DNA of 64,000 nt. Origin: Lantana camara. Lineage: Eukaryota > Streptophyta > Magnoliopsida > Lamiales > Verbenaceae. The translations under genes and the position numbers were made by a program. Below, piece after piece: positions 51,264 through 62,024 of the stretch. Every line of letters begins with the position of its first letter. The stretch's first letter is position 1. The stretch spans positions 63,333,501 to 63,397,500 of the forward strand of contig CM074862.1 of NCBI GenBank assembly GCA_037501455.1. Direction: 5' to 3'. The notes below the pieces were generated by a model that saw only the letters and a program-made list of their open reading frames with translations, was not told the DNA's origin and ran no database searches.

Positions 51264-51977
51264 TCCCCTACTGATCAACCATAACCAATCACGAATTTCG
51301 ATACACATGTAAATCCTCCTCTAAGGCGTTCTGAACGCACTCCTAGACAGCCGGAGAGATGGTATGGATTCTTCCATGAAATCTCTCAAAAGGATAATGA
51401 TCCTTCAACATATGAGGAGGCACTTTCAGATTCTGACTCTGAACAGTGGATAGAAGCCATGAAATCCGAAATGGATTCCATGAACTCCAACCAAGTTTGG
51501 ACCTTGGTAGATTTGCCTGATGGGGTCAAACCCATAGGTTACAAATGGATCTTTAAGAGAAAGCTTGGAGTTGATGGAAGCATTGCAGCCTACAAAGCAA
51601 GACTGGTTGCAAAAGGATTCACTCAAAGACCCGGCATGGACTTTGACGAAACCTTTTCACCAGTTGCAATGCAAAAGTCCATTCGAATCATGCTTGCCAT
51701 TGCTGCATATTATGACTATGAGATATGGAAAATGGATGTGAAAACTGCCTTTCTCAATGGTGACATTGACAAAGACATTTATATGGAGCAACCCATAGGT
51801 TTCACATTCAGTGGGAGTGAGCAAAAGGTTTGCAAACTCCAAAGATCAATCTATGGATTGAAACAGGCTTCTAGGAATTGGAACATTCGATTTGATGAAT
51901 CAGTCAAAGCGTTTGGCTTCATGCAAATTTCGAATGAATTTGGAGACCTCAGTGCAATTCTTAGTACTTTATGTTGA
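51264..51977 (+). pseudogene. Copia gag-pol, second part: reverse transcriptase N-terminal half
   Basis: Directly after the AAACG duplication the frame of the first part resumes in phase. One in-frame stop TAA lies at 51282-51284, and the frame is then open to 51977 (an ATG-initiated frame begins at 51459). The reverse transcriptase begins with SEQWIEAMKSEM and NQVWTLVDLP, then IGYKWIFKRK, the first catalytic aspartate in KMDVKTAFLNG, and LKQASRNWN. A frameshift in the region 51900-51960 then puts the rest in another frame. Nearby sequence looks about ten codons short of the usual copia length, so the cause is probably a small deletion. Confidence 0.88.
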
Positions 51978-52899
51978 TGACATCCTTCTTATTGGGAATT
52001 CGAAGGATGACATGAAAGTGACTAAGTTATGGTTATCGAACCAATTCGAGATGAAAGATCTAGGTGATGCGTCCTATATCCTTGGAATTAAAATCTATAG
52101 AGATAGATCTAGAAGGTTAATAGGACTATCACAGTCGATGTACATTGACAAAGTATTGAAGAGATTCAACATGGAGTCAGCAAAGGTTAAGAACCTTCCT
52201 ATGAGTGTAGGAACATGTCTTTCAAAGAAGATGTGTCCTGAGACTAACCTTGAGAATGAGAGAATGACTCATACACCTTATGCGTCAGCAATAGGTAGCA
52301 TAATGTATGCAATGTTATGTACTCGTCCGGATGTGGCTTATGCACTTAGTGTGACAAGTCGTTTCCAATCTGACCCTGGAGATGGTCACTGGGCTGCCGT
52401 GAAGAATATTCTTAAGTACTTGAAAAGTACTAAAGATTTATTCTTAGTTTACGGAGGTCAGAAAGATCTTACTGTCGAAGGATACTACGATGCAAGCTTT
52501 GCATCAGACTTAGATGATTTTAAGTCAATGTCAGGATACATTTTCTGCCTAAACGGTGGAGCAGTGAGTTGGAAGAGTTCCAAGCAAACAACCACTGCAG
52601 ATTCGACCACTGAGGCCGAATACTTGGCTGTAAATGATGCAGCTAAGGAAGGTGTTTGGATTAGAAACTTCATTCAAGAGTTGAATGTTGTTCCTAGCAT
52701 GAAAGACCCCATTACTGTGTTTTGTGACAACACTGTGGCGGTTGCTCAAGCAAGAGAACCAAGATCTCACCAACGGACCAAGCACATTATGAGGAAGTAT
52801 CACCTAATCCGTGATATTATCAAAAGAGGAGATGTGCAAATTGAGAGGGTCACATCAGCAGAGAACGTGGCAGATCCACTTACTAAACCCCTTAGTTGA
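51892..52899 (+). CDS. Copia gag-pol, third part: reverse transcriptase C-terminal half and RNase H
   Basis: In this frame the reverse transcriptase active site YVDD is at 51970-51981, preceded by QFLVL and followed by ILLIGN. RNase H follows with DASFASD, TTEAEYLAV and FCDNTVAVAQ, then the usual copia C-terminus ending ADPLTKPLS at 52899. The first 25 codons or so overlap the preceding frame and are not genuine start sequence; the ATG is incidental. It is the 3' part of the same polyprotein gene, separated by the frameshift. Catalytic residues look intact. Confidence 0.9.
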   Translation: MMNQSKRLASCKFRMNLETSVQFLVLYVDDILLIGNSKDDMKVTKLWLSNQFEMKDLGDASYILGIKIYRDRSRRLIGLSQSMYIDKVLKRFNMESAKVKNLPMSVGTCLSKKMCPETNLENERMTHTPYASAIGSIMYAMLCTRPDVAYALSVTSRFQSDPGDGHWAAVKNILKYLKSTKDLFLVYGGQKDLTVEGYYDASFASDLDDFKSMSGYIFCLNGGAVSWKSSKQTTTADSTTEAEYLAVNDAAKEGVWIRNFIQELNVVPSMKDPITVFCDNTVAVAQAREPRSHQRTKHIMRKYHLIRDIIKRGDVQIERVTSAENVADPLTKPLS

Positions 52900-52954
52900 G
52901 AAGCTTTCCAAGGTCATCTTCAGAAGATGGAGCTTAGAGTAGCTTTAGAATGGC

Positions 52955-52975
52955 TTTGACGGGCAAGTGGGAGAT
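52955..52975 (+). other. Polypurine tract of the outer copia element
   Basis: GACGGGCAAGTGGGAGATT directly before LTR D. The AAGTGGGAGATTGTTAGG junction is typical of plant copia elements and is the same before LTR C (33167). Confidence 0.85.
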
Positions 52976-54930
52976 TGTTAGGAATAGTGCCCTAAAAGCT
53001 GATTGTATATCCGCTTTGTGCTTTTCCTTATTGTAATCACAGACAATCTTTGAATAAAATAACGAATTGAGGCAACACTTCTTTATATGCTCTTGTTTGG
53101 TATGCGTTTACTTTAGCTGTGCATGTATGATAACTCCCCTAATCCTGATGACTTTAGGACTCTACCATTTAGGTGAAATGGTTCATGAAACGAGCCCTAT
53201 ATCACATAAGTCATGATTAGTAAAATACTCCAAGCCGATGAGTCCTACAGACAGTGGGAGTGTCAACCTGACTCCTCTAAGGCTTGCTTGTGGAATCACG
53301 CCCTTAAGAAGGACCACCTTGTTTCATGGAGGTGCAAAGTGTATAGTTGATACGTGCGTGATACATGAGGGTGCTTACTTTAATAAGTAAGTTCACTGAG
53401 GTGCCCCGTGTGAGAGCAATCCTAAATGGGAAAGGAAGTTTCTATTTCAGGAAATGGAAACTTCCAGATTAGGAAATATCACACGAGTCATTGATGTGAT
53501 TAATTGCCTTAGACTTGAGGTTCCTTGTCACTTTATGAGTTAACTCTGTAGTCTTAGGTATAAGCTTTAAAGGGTGTCGCCTTAGACAACTGATTCAAAG
53601 CTTATGCTGGGGCTGCACAAGTGATTCATGAAAGTGAATGAGAATCAAGAAAGGACCTACACTTGCATTTGCAAGGTGATCTATTATTGTGTAAGTCATT
53701 CATATGCCATATGGAGTGCTTGGCCAAGGCAGTAGATCAAGACATCAAGAAAAGGGTTTCTTGGATTGAGATCAAATGGATATGAAATGCACTTAACTTT
53801 AAGACCGGATTATTAGGGTTCTGATTATTCCCTTACCCTAGATCTTGGTTGAGAGATAGTAAGTAGGAGGATTGTATCTCGCATGAATCAATGACTTAAA
53901 GGTTCTGTCGAATCCGAACATTCCAATTCAGCTAGGGGTTAAACACCTGTTGCTAGACTATGGTCGTTTAATCTGTGGACTGATTAATTAATTAGTGAAT
54001 TAATTAATTAAGGTCACTGCTAATTGAATTAAGAACCTAGAGGGTCACACACAACAACTTGGTTACATGAGTTGAGGCTTTAAAATGATTAAACGAGTTA
54101 ATCGGGCCAAGAGGGTTCCACACGTGTGAAATCACACGTGTGGCTCACGTGAGTGACACGTGTCACTGTGACACGTGTCACACACGTGTGAATATATATA
54201 TATTATATATATATGTATTAAATAATTAAATGTGTTAATTATTTAATAGACTTTGGTTTAATTTTGAATTAAAAAGAAAGTCTTATTTTGTAGAAAATAA
54301 TCTAGTTAATTAATTACGAATTAATTAATTAGATAAAAATAAGTTATTTATTTTATAATAAATAAAGTATATAATTATCCAAAAATAGTTTGGATATTTT
54401 TAGTTCTCTTAAAAGTTGACTTGAATTAGAATTCAAAGTCAAAGTTGGAAAATACTTGATGATCAAGTAATAGGAGAGAGAGGAACCAAATCCTTGTCCA
54501 ACAAGGAATAGGTTCGGCCGTCCCTCTCCCTTTCCTATATATAGGGGAGCTCATGCTCCCCTTTAAAGCTAATTGGCAATTCTTTTGGCTCATGTGTTGA
54601 ACACCTTCCTTTCTCCAAAATCAAATAAACCCTAGGTTAATCCTAAACACTAACTAGAGAACTAGCATCCTCACTAGTTAGATTGTGATCAAGTTGGTGG
54701 ACTTTCTCTAGTGACTTCAAGTTAGAAGTTTCAAGATTCGAGCTTTACCAAGGAGAGGGGATCAAACCGCGAGAAGAGCGTTCTTGGGTGGCTTGAAACG
54801 CTTCACGAAAGAACAAAAGAAAAGGAAGTTTTCTGTCTCTACGAATTTGGTTACACGATTGCAAGTCCAAGGTCCTTTTGTTGGGAAAATTTTTTAAATT
54901 CTGCTGCTTTCTGATTCGTGTTTTCCAACA
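52976..54930 (+). repeat. Outer copia LTR D (3' LTR), 1955 bp
   Basis: TGTTAGGAATAGTG to TTTTCCAACA. It carries the CACGTG cluster (about 54118-54190) and a TATA box (54536-54543). It matches LTR A (1945 bp after removing the insertion) with a few percent differences by eye. Confidence 0.92.
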
Positions 54931-56485
54931 GTCCCAATTCTCATACATGCATAATTATACGTCATAAATACAACAGGCTATCAACTGGTTAATTAAATAT
55001 AAATACAAATCATACAACAACAATTACATATGATCTGTATTTCATAACTCTAACAGCATACGGTTACCCCTTCATTTACAAAAACCAAAACAAAGGCTAA
55101 TTAATTCGATTTAATGACAGCTAATTAATCATAAGTTACATTGAACACTCAAACATACATAATTCTAGTTGTAAATTATACAGAATTTGCATAAAGTATG
55201 AAATTGGAAAGAGATTGAATTACAATTAAAAGAGAGCCAGTTGTTAGAGGCGACGAAGATGGTGGCTGGATTGATGTTGTTGTCAACAGGTGGTGTTGGC
55301 AGCGAAGCTATCCGAAGAAAGAGATTTGCCCGCTGCTAAAGGGGGCGGCGCCGGTACTCGGCTGCTGCTGGGTTATTCCCCTGTTTTGCTGAGAGAAGGC
55401 GAGGGAAAGGAAGGGGGGTTGCTGCTCTGTTTTTCTGTGAGAGAAGAGAAGAGAGAGGTGGTGGCTGGTAGCAGGGGATTCCTCCATTTTACGGATCTGA
55501 AACAAGAGAGAGGACGGAGGCGGCGGCGACGGGTGGCATGTGAGGCGCCAGATCTAGCGTGATGGTGGAGTGAGGATTTCGGCAGTGGATGATGGCGGTC
55601 GTGGCTGATCTGCAGAGGACCGATGGTGGTGAAATGGCGATGAAGGTGGCGGTGATGGTCGCCTGGAATGGAGGCTGACGGTGGAGACGACACGGCGGTG
55701 GTGGTTCGATGGGAGAAGACTGTTGCGCCGCTACTTGAAACCGAAAGGAGAAGGCGTCGGTGGAGGTGCTGCACTCTGTGGCTTCTCTTTTCGGATGAGG
55801 CAGAAGCGAGGTGGTGCAAGGAGGAGATCTGGGGGAAGAAAGAGGAAGAAGAAGCGGGCTACTGGAGTTGCTGAGTTCGTAAGGGGATGAAGAGAGGAGA
55901 GGCTGTCGGTGCTTGTGGTGGTTCGGAGGTGAAGTCGCCGGCGAGAATGGTGGTTGGCAGCGGCTTCACAGGTGGAGAAGCTCGCGCCGCTGCTGCTGTT
56001 GCTGCTGCTTGTTGAAGACAAAGGGGAGAAAAAGAGGAATGAATGAGAGCAGATAGGGTTTACACGCTATATCAGCCCCAACTCCCATAAATTACGAACA
56101 AGTCCCTCAAGAAATTAGGTGATGCAATTGAGTCCTCAAATTCCAATTCGGTTTCAAATAGATCCAAATAGAGATTTAGAAATTATAAAAGTACCCCAAA
56201 TGTCTAAAGTGGTGTCCAATTAAATCTAATTGAGTTTCTCATAATTAGAAATTGACCCCCAAAGTTCACTAATTACAATTTAGCCCACATAATTCAAATT
56301 AAGGAACAAATAGGTATTAAACACACATTTCAATTAAGTCCACATATTTTTATAAGGTTGTAATCGAGTCAATGAAACTATTAAAACATGAATAAGGTAA
56401 TTCAAGCACAAGCAGAGTTAAATAAATAACAACCTAATTGCACGAAAACGACATCGTATCTTGCTTCGAAAGTGCGGGGTGTTAC
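54931..56485 (-). repeat. Truncated LTR, minus strand (family F7), 5' part only
   Basis: Read on the minus strand from 56485 it starts TGTAACACCCCGCACTTTCG and aligns with 62539 onward (TGTAACACCCCGCATTTTCG, then GCAAGATACGATGTCG). The two stretches are inverted copies of one family. It is cut at 54930/54931 by copia LTR D. A GC-rich exon-like block (about 55250-56040) has open frames on both strands of low complexity (His/Ser/Arg-rich in the sense frame) that are not conserved with the 62539 copy, so I do not call a gene. Confidence 0.8.
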
Positions 56486-58483
56486 AACTACGGTGACAGG
56501 GGTAATGCATTCATTGCACGTGCGTCATACGTCGCTTTAAACTATTTAAATTCCCTTATTTATAGGTACATTTCTAATTGATATAATTACTCCAATATGT
56601 TGCATATTTAATTATTTGTAATTATATCACGTGCATTGGCATTTTAACCGAACATACATTCTAGTGTTTACTTGATAGGAAGTTCTTTCACCTCACCCAT
56701 CAAGCGTTATTCTAACCGAACCACATTCGGGCCAAGATGAGGAGAAACAATTGGGTTGCACATTGTAAATCAGAAAGAAAAGAGGAAATACTAAGGCTCG
56801 GGAAAATAGAACTAGAGGATGGAACAAAGGAAGTAGGTTACTATCCTTACCAAACACTTCAAAAAGAATGTAGGTGAGATCGCTGGACACGTGGCATGCC
56901 TAGAACTATTTTACGGGAAAGCTAAGATGAAGAAGTCGGGAATCTCTTATTTCATGAACGATAAAACAAGTTTAAGGAATTGAGAATAGAACTTTTAAGA
57001 GGGGGAGCTTGATCGGGAAATAAATTGAAATCACGACTGTGCTCGAATGGGTCACTCTTAGAAGGAAGGTGGAAATGTAAGAGTTAACATGTAACGGGAA
57101 TTCTACGAAAGTGGCAAGGGAAGAAATGGGAGATCTTACGCTCTATGCAATTCCAAAACCGATATGGATGAAGCTTCAAGAATAATATCAGAAGAAAGAG
57201 GTACTTCGAGAGATGAGGATGTGTATTCAAGGAACACTTGGGAATTGAAACGATAGGATTAGGTGCAAGATGATCGAGGGTAATTTGGGTTGAAGATTGC
57301 TAAGGGGTATTCATAGTACGGGATTTGGATTTTTGAAGATGATGGAATTATGTGGGGGCTTCTGGGAACTCCTAAATCAGCGTTGACAAAAGGAAACCGG
57401 ATCAAGCTATCTTATAATAAGATGGTGTCAATAAAGGTTAATTCAATTATGTATAAAAGGGGTTCGGACGACACATAACAAAACAAATATTAGTAAGTCA
57501 TCGGTTGTTTTTTCATGATATCCTGGAAAGAAATTTGAGAAGAGACGAATCGAAAAGGATGATCATCGAAGGACTTGAATCAAACTTCAAGAACCATTAA
57601 CAATGTGTTATCTTCGATTAGGGAATTAAATGGGCCGGAAACAGAATGCATCCTTAAAGGCTTTAAGAGAATGAAGGGAAAACCTGAGAAGAAGATGGGA
57701 AGCAATTTGTGTTGAGATAAACCATGATGACGAATATCTTAAGATCAAGATTGAACTTTCAAGGTTGTCAAGGGTAGTTGCCTTCGAGAATATGGTTGAC
57801 TCTGATATGGGTAAAGATAGTGGATTTGGACCTAACACCGGGATGGATGTTTTAAAGGTATACAGGAAGGTCAAAGCCCGGTTGCTTAAAAGAGTTGGTC
57901 TTACTGAAAGAATATTATAGTTGAATGATGAGGGATCGAAGAAAGTTAGAAGTGGTATAAGTCAGAATAGAATCATTAGAGGGTTTATCATCTTGCCATT
58001 GGGCCCACTAAAGATATTGAAGATAAGTCAAGCACCGAGCCAGCTTTTCGGCTAGACCTTGGACAAAGAAACTACAAACTTCGAAACTCTTTACTATGGT
58101 GACCGGTACATAAAACATTCATGGTATGTGCATACACGCAATTAAATTTAAATGATTTCCTGAGGCTTTATGCCTTACTAATTAACTATATTTGTTGTTC
58201 TCTGTTATGGTTATAATTGATGTAGTTAATGTGTATTACCTGCCTCTGGGTGACCTACGTGATTATTGATTGTTGTAATTCTTGTTCTGATATCTCCTTC
58301 TTGGTGTTTATTATTTGATGTAATTACATTTTTCTGCTTTGGCCCTTTTTGCATTGTTGTTCGAGAGACGAGGTTCTCTCATAATTGTTCGAGAGACGGG
58401 GTTCTCTCCTTGTTGCTTGTGAGGGACGGGGTTCTCTCATTAATTATTTTCAGGTAAATAGTAAATCCGAGGGCGGATTCTTT
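56486..58483 (+). other. 3' internal region of element P
   Basis: Starts ACTACGGTGACAGG, which corresponds to the middle of the LARD-like internal region. About 2.0 kb remain to the purine tract, close to the distance from the same motif to the tract in the LARD-like element. No long frame and no Pol motif. Together with 23331-23961 it makes a coherent but incomplete internal region of about 3 kb. Confidence 0.65.
58363..58438 (+). repeat. Three-unit hairpin array in element P
   Basis: GAGAGACGAGGTTCTCTC (58363-58380), GAGAGACGGGGTTCTCTC (58391-58408) and GAGGGACGGGGTTCTCTC (58421-58438), spacing 28 and 30 bases. Same consensus, orientation and position (about 50 bases before the purine tract) as the six-unit array of the LARD-like element. 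Confidence 0.85.
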
Positions 58484-58484
58484 T

Positions 58485-58496
58485 AAGGGGGAGAGG
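58485..58496 (+). other. Polypurine tract of element P
   Basis: AAGGGGGAGAGG, followed by T and the LTR start TGTAACGCCC. Its reverse-complement equivalent lies at the F5 element's 44300-44314. Confidence 0.85.
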
Positions 58497-59804
58497 TTGT
58501 AACGCCCTGGCTTTTCGGCCATACAAGTATGACATATGTGTTTACCAAATTGCGCGAATTGATTATTTATAAGTGTTTTGTATATTTAATTTTATAATTA
58601 ATTGTTATTATGTTAATTAATTTTATCTTTAATTTTATTATCATTAATTTTATAATTAATTCATTATAAATTTTATGAAGTTATTTTGAAATGGAATTTA
58701 ATTTTATTATTGAATTTGGAATTCTATGTATTCTTAAATGATATGTACTTGAGTGATATGATTGCGTGTCGTTCCTATTCGATTTGAATTCGAAATTTTG
58801 TGAAATTTTAGTATGTTGTAGATTTATGTGTTATTAAGGTGTATACACATGGTCGTTTCATGTTTTCGATCTCGTTTGATGTGGTAACGAATTCTATTTT
58901 GCGAGACGGGACCGAAACAGGGGCTAAAGGGTATTTAGCGCACCTTCGGTTCTGGGCGGCATATCTTGAGCTCGGGAACTCGGATTTGAGTTTCGTCACT
59001 CCGCTGAACTTGTATCGAGGATTCGGGTTTAATGGAACAAGCCTCATATTTTTCTAAACACGTTTGAACCTCCGAATTTTCACCGAAAAACTGATCTCGC
59101 GTTTAAATGACCACCCTTCACCATTTTGCTTATATCTCCCTCAATACTTAAGCTTTTTATCTATTTTTTGGCCCCACTTATTCCTTATACATTACACTAT
59201 CACTCCCTTACTCACTCATTTCATTCAAGACAAGAAGAAGAGGAGAAATTGCTACAAACTTGGGGACTTGATCACTATTCTCGTAACTATTCACCCATAA
59301 GAGATTTTGAGCTCCAATCTTTTCCAAACTCAATCAAATTCAAGGGGTAAGTACATATTTGATATCTACATGCTTATTTGATCATTTTCATCCAAGAAAT
59401 TCAGAATCTAATCCATGTTTGATTGAGTTTTGATCCTTGAGATGAATAGTTAGGTCATTTGAAAAATATGTGATTTCTTGGAATTCTTTGGTTTAAATCT
59501 TGATATGAAGCTTTATGTGAACTCCTTGTACCTCATTTATTGTTGTGTGAATTGGTATTAAGTATTGGTTGAGTGGTTGTTGAGTTACCATTAATGGAGT
59601 TAAGGTTTTTCCCAAGCTTTTCCCCTTCTCCCCTTCGTTGATACCTTGCTGCGTTTGGGTTGGTTTGCGCATGAATTAGAGGTTTTTGTTGTGGTGTTTG
59701 CTATTGAGTTACTGCCTTGGAGTGCCTTGTGTGTTGCTGTGTATTTGTGCAGTTGGAACAGGGGAACGAAGCCATGATTTTTTGCTGCTTCTCACGACTG
59801 GACA

Positions 59805-59928
59805 CTCTCCCCGGGCGGGGAGAGTTGAACTTGGAAAGTCCCCGGCCGGGGAATTCCTTGCCGCACCTTCTGTAACCTTCTCCCCGGGTCGGGGAGATTT
59901 GTAAAGAAATTCTCCCCGGGTGGGGAAT
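59805..59928 (+). repeat. GC-rich palindrome cluster in the element P LTR
   Basis: Four palindromes: CTCTCCCCGGGCGGGGAGAG (59805-59824), CCCCGGCCGGGG (59840-59851), TCTCCCCGGGTCGGGGAGA (59879-59897) and TTCTCCCCGGGTGGGGAAT (59910-59928). Confidence 0.85.
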
Positions 59929-60029
59929 ATTTATTTGATTTTTGTTTGCCTCATGCATGTTTGTGGTGTACGTGTGTATTACATGTATTTTGCATGCATG
60001 TTAAGTTGCTGCTGCTGCATGTGTGTACG

Positions 60030-60210
60030 TATATGTAATATATATATATATATATAATATGTAGTGTGTGCATGAATTGTGTATATATTATATATATAGT
60101 GCATGCATGTATATATGTTACATGAATATATGTATATTATAAACATACCTTGCAAGAATTTTATAGTGTGTGTGCACGTAATGTGTATATATATCATATA
60201 ATTATATTGC
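60030..60210. repeat. TA-rich and TGCATG simple sequence
   Basis: Runs of TATATA and repeated GCATGCATG/GTATAT motifs inside the element P LTR and its predicted intron. No coding; the 77-codon minus-strand frame is a product of the simple sequence. Confidence 0.7.
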
Positions 60211-62024
60211 ATGCATGTATTTTGATCTTCAAGAGGTGTACGTGTATATGTAATAGATACATTGTGTAATAGATAATTGAATTATTTGAATTAGTTTCTA
60301 TATACTATGATCTTAAATAATTCAATTTCACATGATTGGATCTGGTGCTTCTTTAAATGATTGAATGCCTTTATTTCATTTATTTTTATAATTATAAACT
60401 TAATATATTTGGGTTTTACTTGTTATATGGAATCCATGACTTGAATTACTCTAACGTGGCTTAAGTGCTTCTATATGAAACGATAAGTGCCTTCTTGCAT
60501 TCTTTTGATGTCTTAAGTGAATCCACTTGCCTTTATACTTATTATGTACATTGTAAACATGTTGAAATGTGTGTTACGATTATAGTTTGAAGATTTTGGC
60601 TCAACTTGACATGATTCATGAGAAGATATGAAATGAATGAATATGATACCTTCATTTCTTGAAAGTACTTGAATGAATTGCTCGTTTATATGTTTCTAAG
60701 GCATTAATTGTGCACATGAACATCTTCATAGCATGTTGTTACTTTTTATGCATCTCACATCACGTTAATGCATTGTCGTGCGTCATGTGTGGTTCATATG
60801 GAGTCTTGAGTCTCACAAATGCACCGTGTTATTTCTTGTACAGTTTTCTCCATGGCGGAGATGTGTCGGGTTCATAGAATATTTTCAAGCCTTCTTTGCT
60901 TCTTGGTATTGTTCGGTAAGGTGTAACGGGTGGGTTTCTAGTCTATTAGTTATGATGACTCGATATATCCTTTATGTGAAAGTTTTAAGCCAAAGTATTG
61001 TATATATATATAAATCGAGTCTTTTCAAAAGAGTCTATGATTTTCAACGTAAAACCCTTCTTCTATGTATCCCCGCCTTATGATTTTTGGCGTGGACATG
61101 ATTATGGAAACACGGGCCCAGGGACTTAGTGCATGTGGCTATCCGGGGAGGCAAGGGCCGACGGTGATCCCATGCACTAGTTCCAACTAAATTTACGGTG
61201 AAACCGACCTCGTTAAGGAGTTTTTGGCGAGGAAGGGGAACCAGGCCTTGGGGATTCATGAACCTCATTGGCCACATTGCTATGTATAGGTGGTCGGGCC
61301 TTGCAAACCCATCCACCACCCAGAGGAAAAAAGTGTGAGTGATTATGATTATGAATGATTATGAAACGTATGATTATGTATGAATGTGTATGATCGCTAA
61401 TGTAAAGATTGAAATGATATGCACACACGAGGAGTAGGTTGGAGATATTCACCCACCCGCCAGGGCTCACGTAGCGACCGCATGATTGTAATGAATGAAT
61501 GAACTCAATGGTCGTAATCCCGGACGTTGTTTTCTTTGTTTTCACCAGCTTGGGAAATGTTTTAAAAACCTCGTACGGAATTATGACTCGCATGTATGTG
61601 TTCTTTTACTTCTCGTAATATTATAATATTAAGCTCTATTTTATACCCTCCAGTCTCCTATAGACTGAACCCGGCATTGTTTTCAGTTTCTTGCAGGTTT
61701 TGGAGTGCTAGGCGGGATTTCGAGTCAGTCGAGTCGTGTGGTCAAGTTGGTTCACTTCACGCATATTGTGTAGCGTACAAGTTTATATGAATGTATGAAT
61801 GATATGGTTACAATATTATGATTATGTTTACCATGAATTTTCGGAACTAGGTACTTATGCTAGTGAAACCCGTCTTTTACGATATACATTGTGATTGAAT
61901 GTACGTTTTGCTTCCCCACGTGCTTTTATCTTGTTGATTTGTTTAATTGGTTTCGAGGTTCTAGCTCCCACCAATCATAGTGAGTGAGTGAGTCTCCATT
62001 CGCTCTGATCTGGCACGTGTAGGG

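Larger units (their letters stand above)
23962..54930 (+). mobile_element. Ty1/copia element, outer copy, with two nested insertions
   Basis: LTR A (23962-25346 plus 35452-36011) and LTR D (52976-54930) share starts (TGTTAGGAATAGTG) and ends (TTTTCCAACA). After LTR A come a perfect iMet primer site (36014-36025), a 2.2-kb leader, gag-pol, a purine tract and LTR D. Without the insertions (25347-35451 with one TAAAA, and 40434-51258 with one AAACG) it is about 10 kb. Element order is GAG, protease, integrase, reverse transcriptase, RNase H, the copia order. The bases outside the LTRs (TTCTA left, GTCCC right) do not form a target duplication. Confidence 0.9.
58498..62024 (+). repeat. 3' LTR of element P (family F6), about 3.5 kb, nearly complete
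   Basis: Starts TGTAACGCCCTGG after the purine tract. It has a donor-like GTAAGT at 59347, a palindrome cluster at 59805-59928, an AT-rich stretch, an acceptor-like TTTCTTGCAG at 61696 and a GCTAGGCGGG block like the other LTRs. It is broken at 62024 near the U5 end (GTCTCCATTCGC, then CACGTGT) by a minus-strand LTR. Roughly the last 50 bases are missing from view. Confidence 0.82.
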
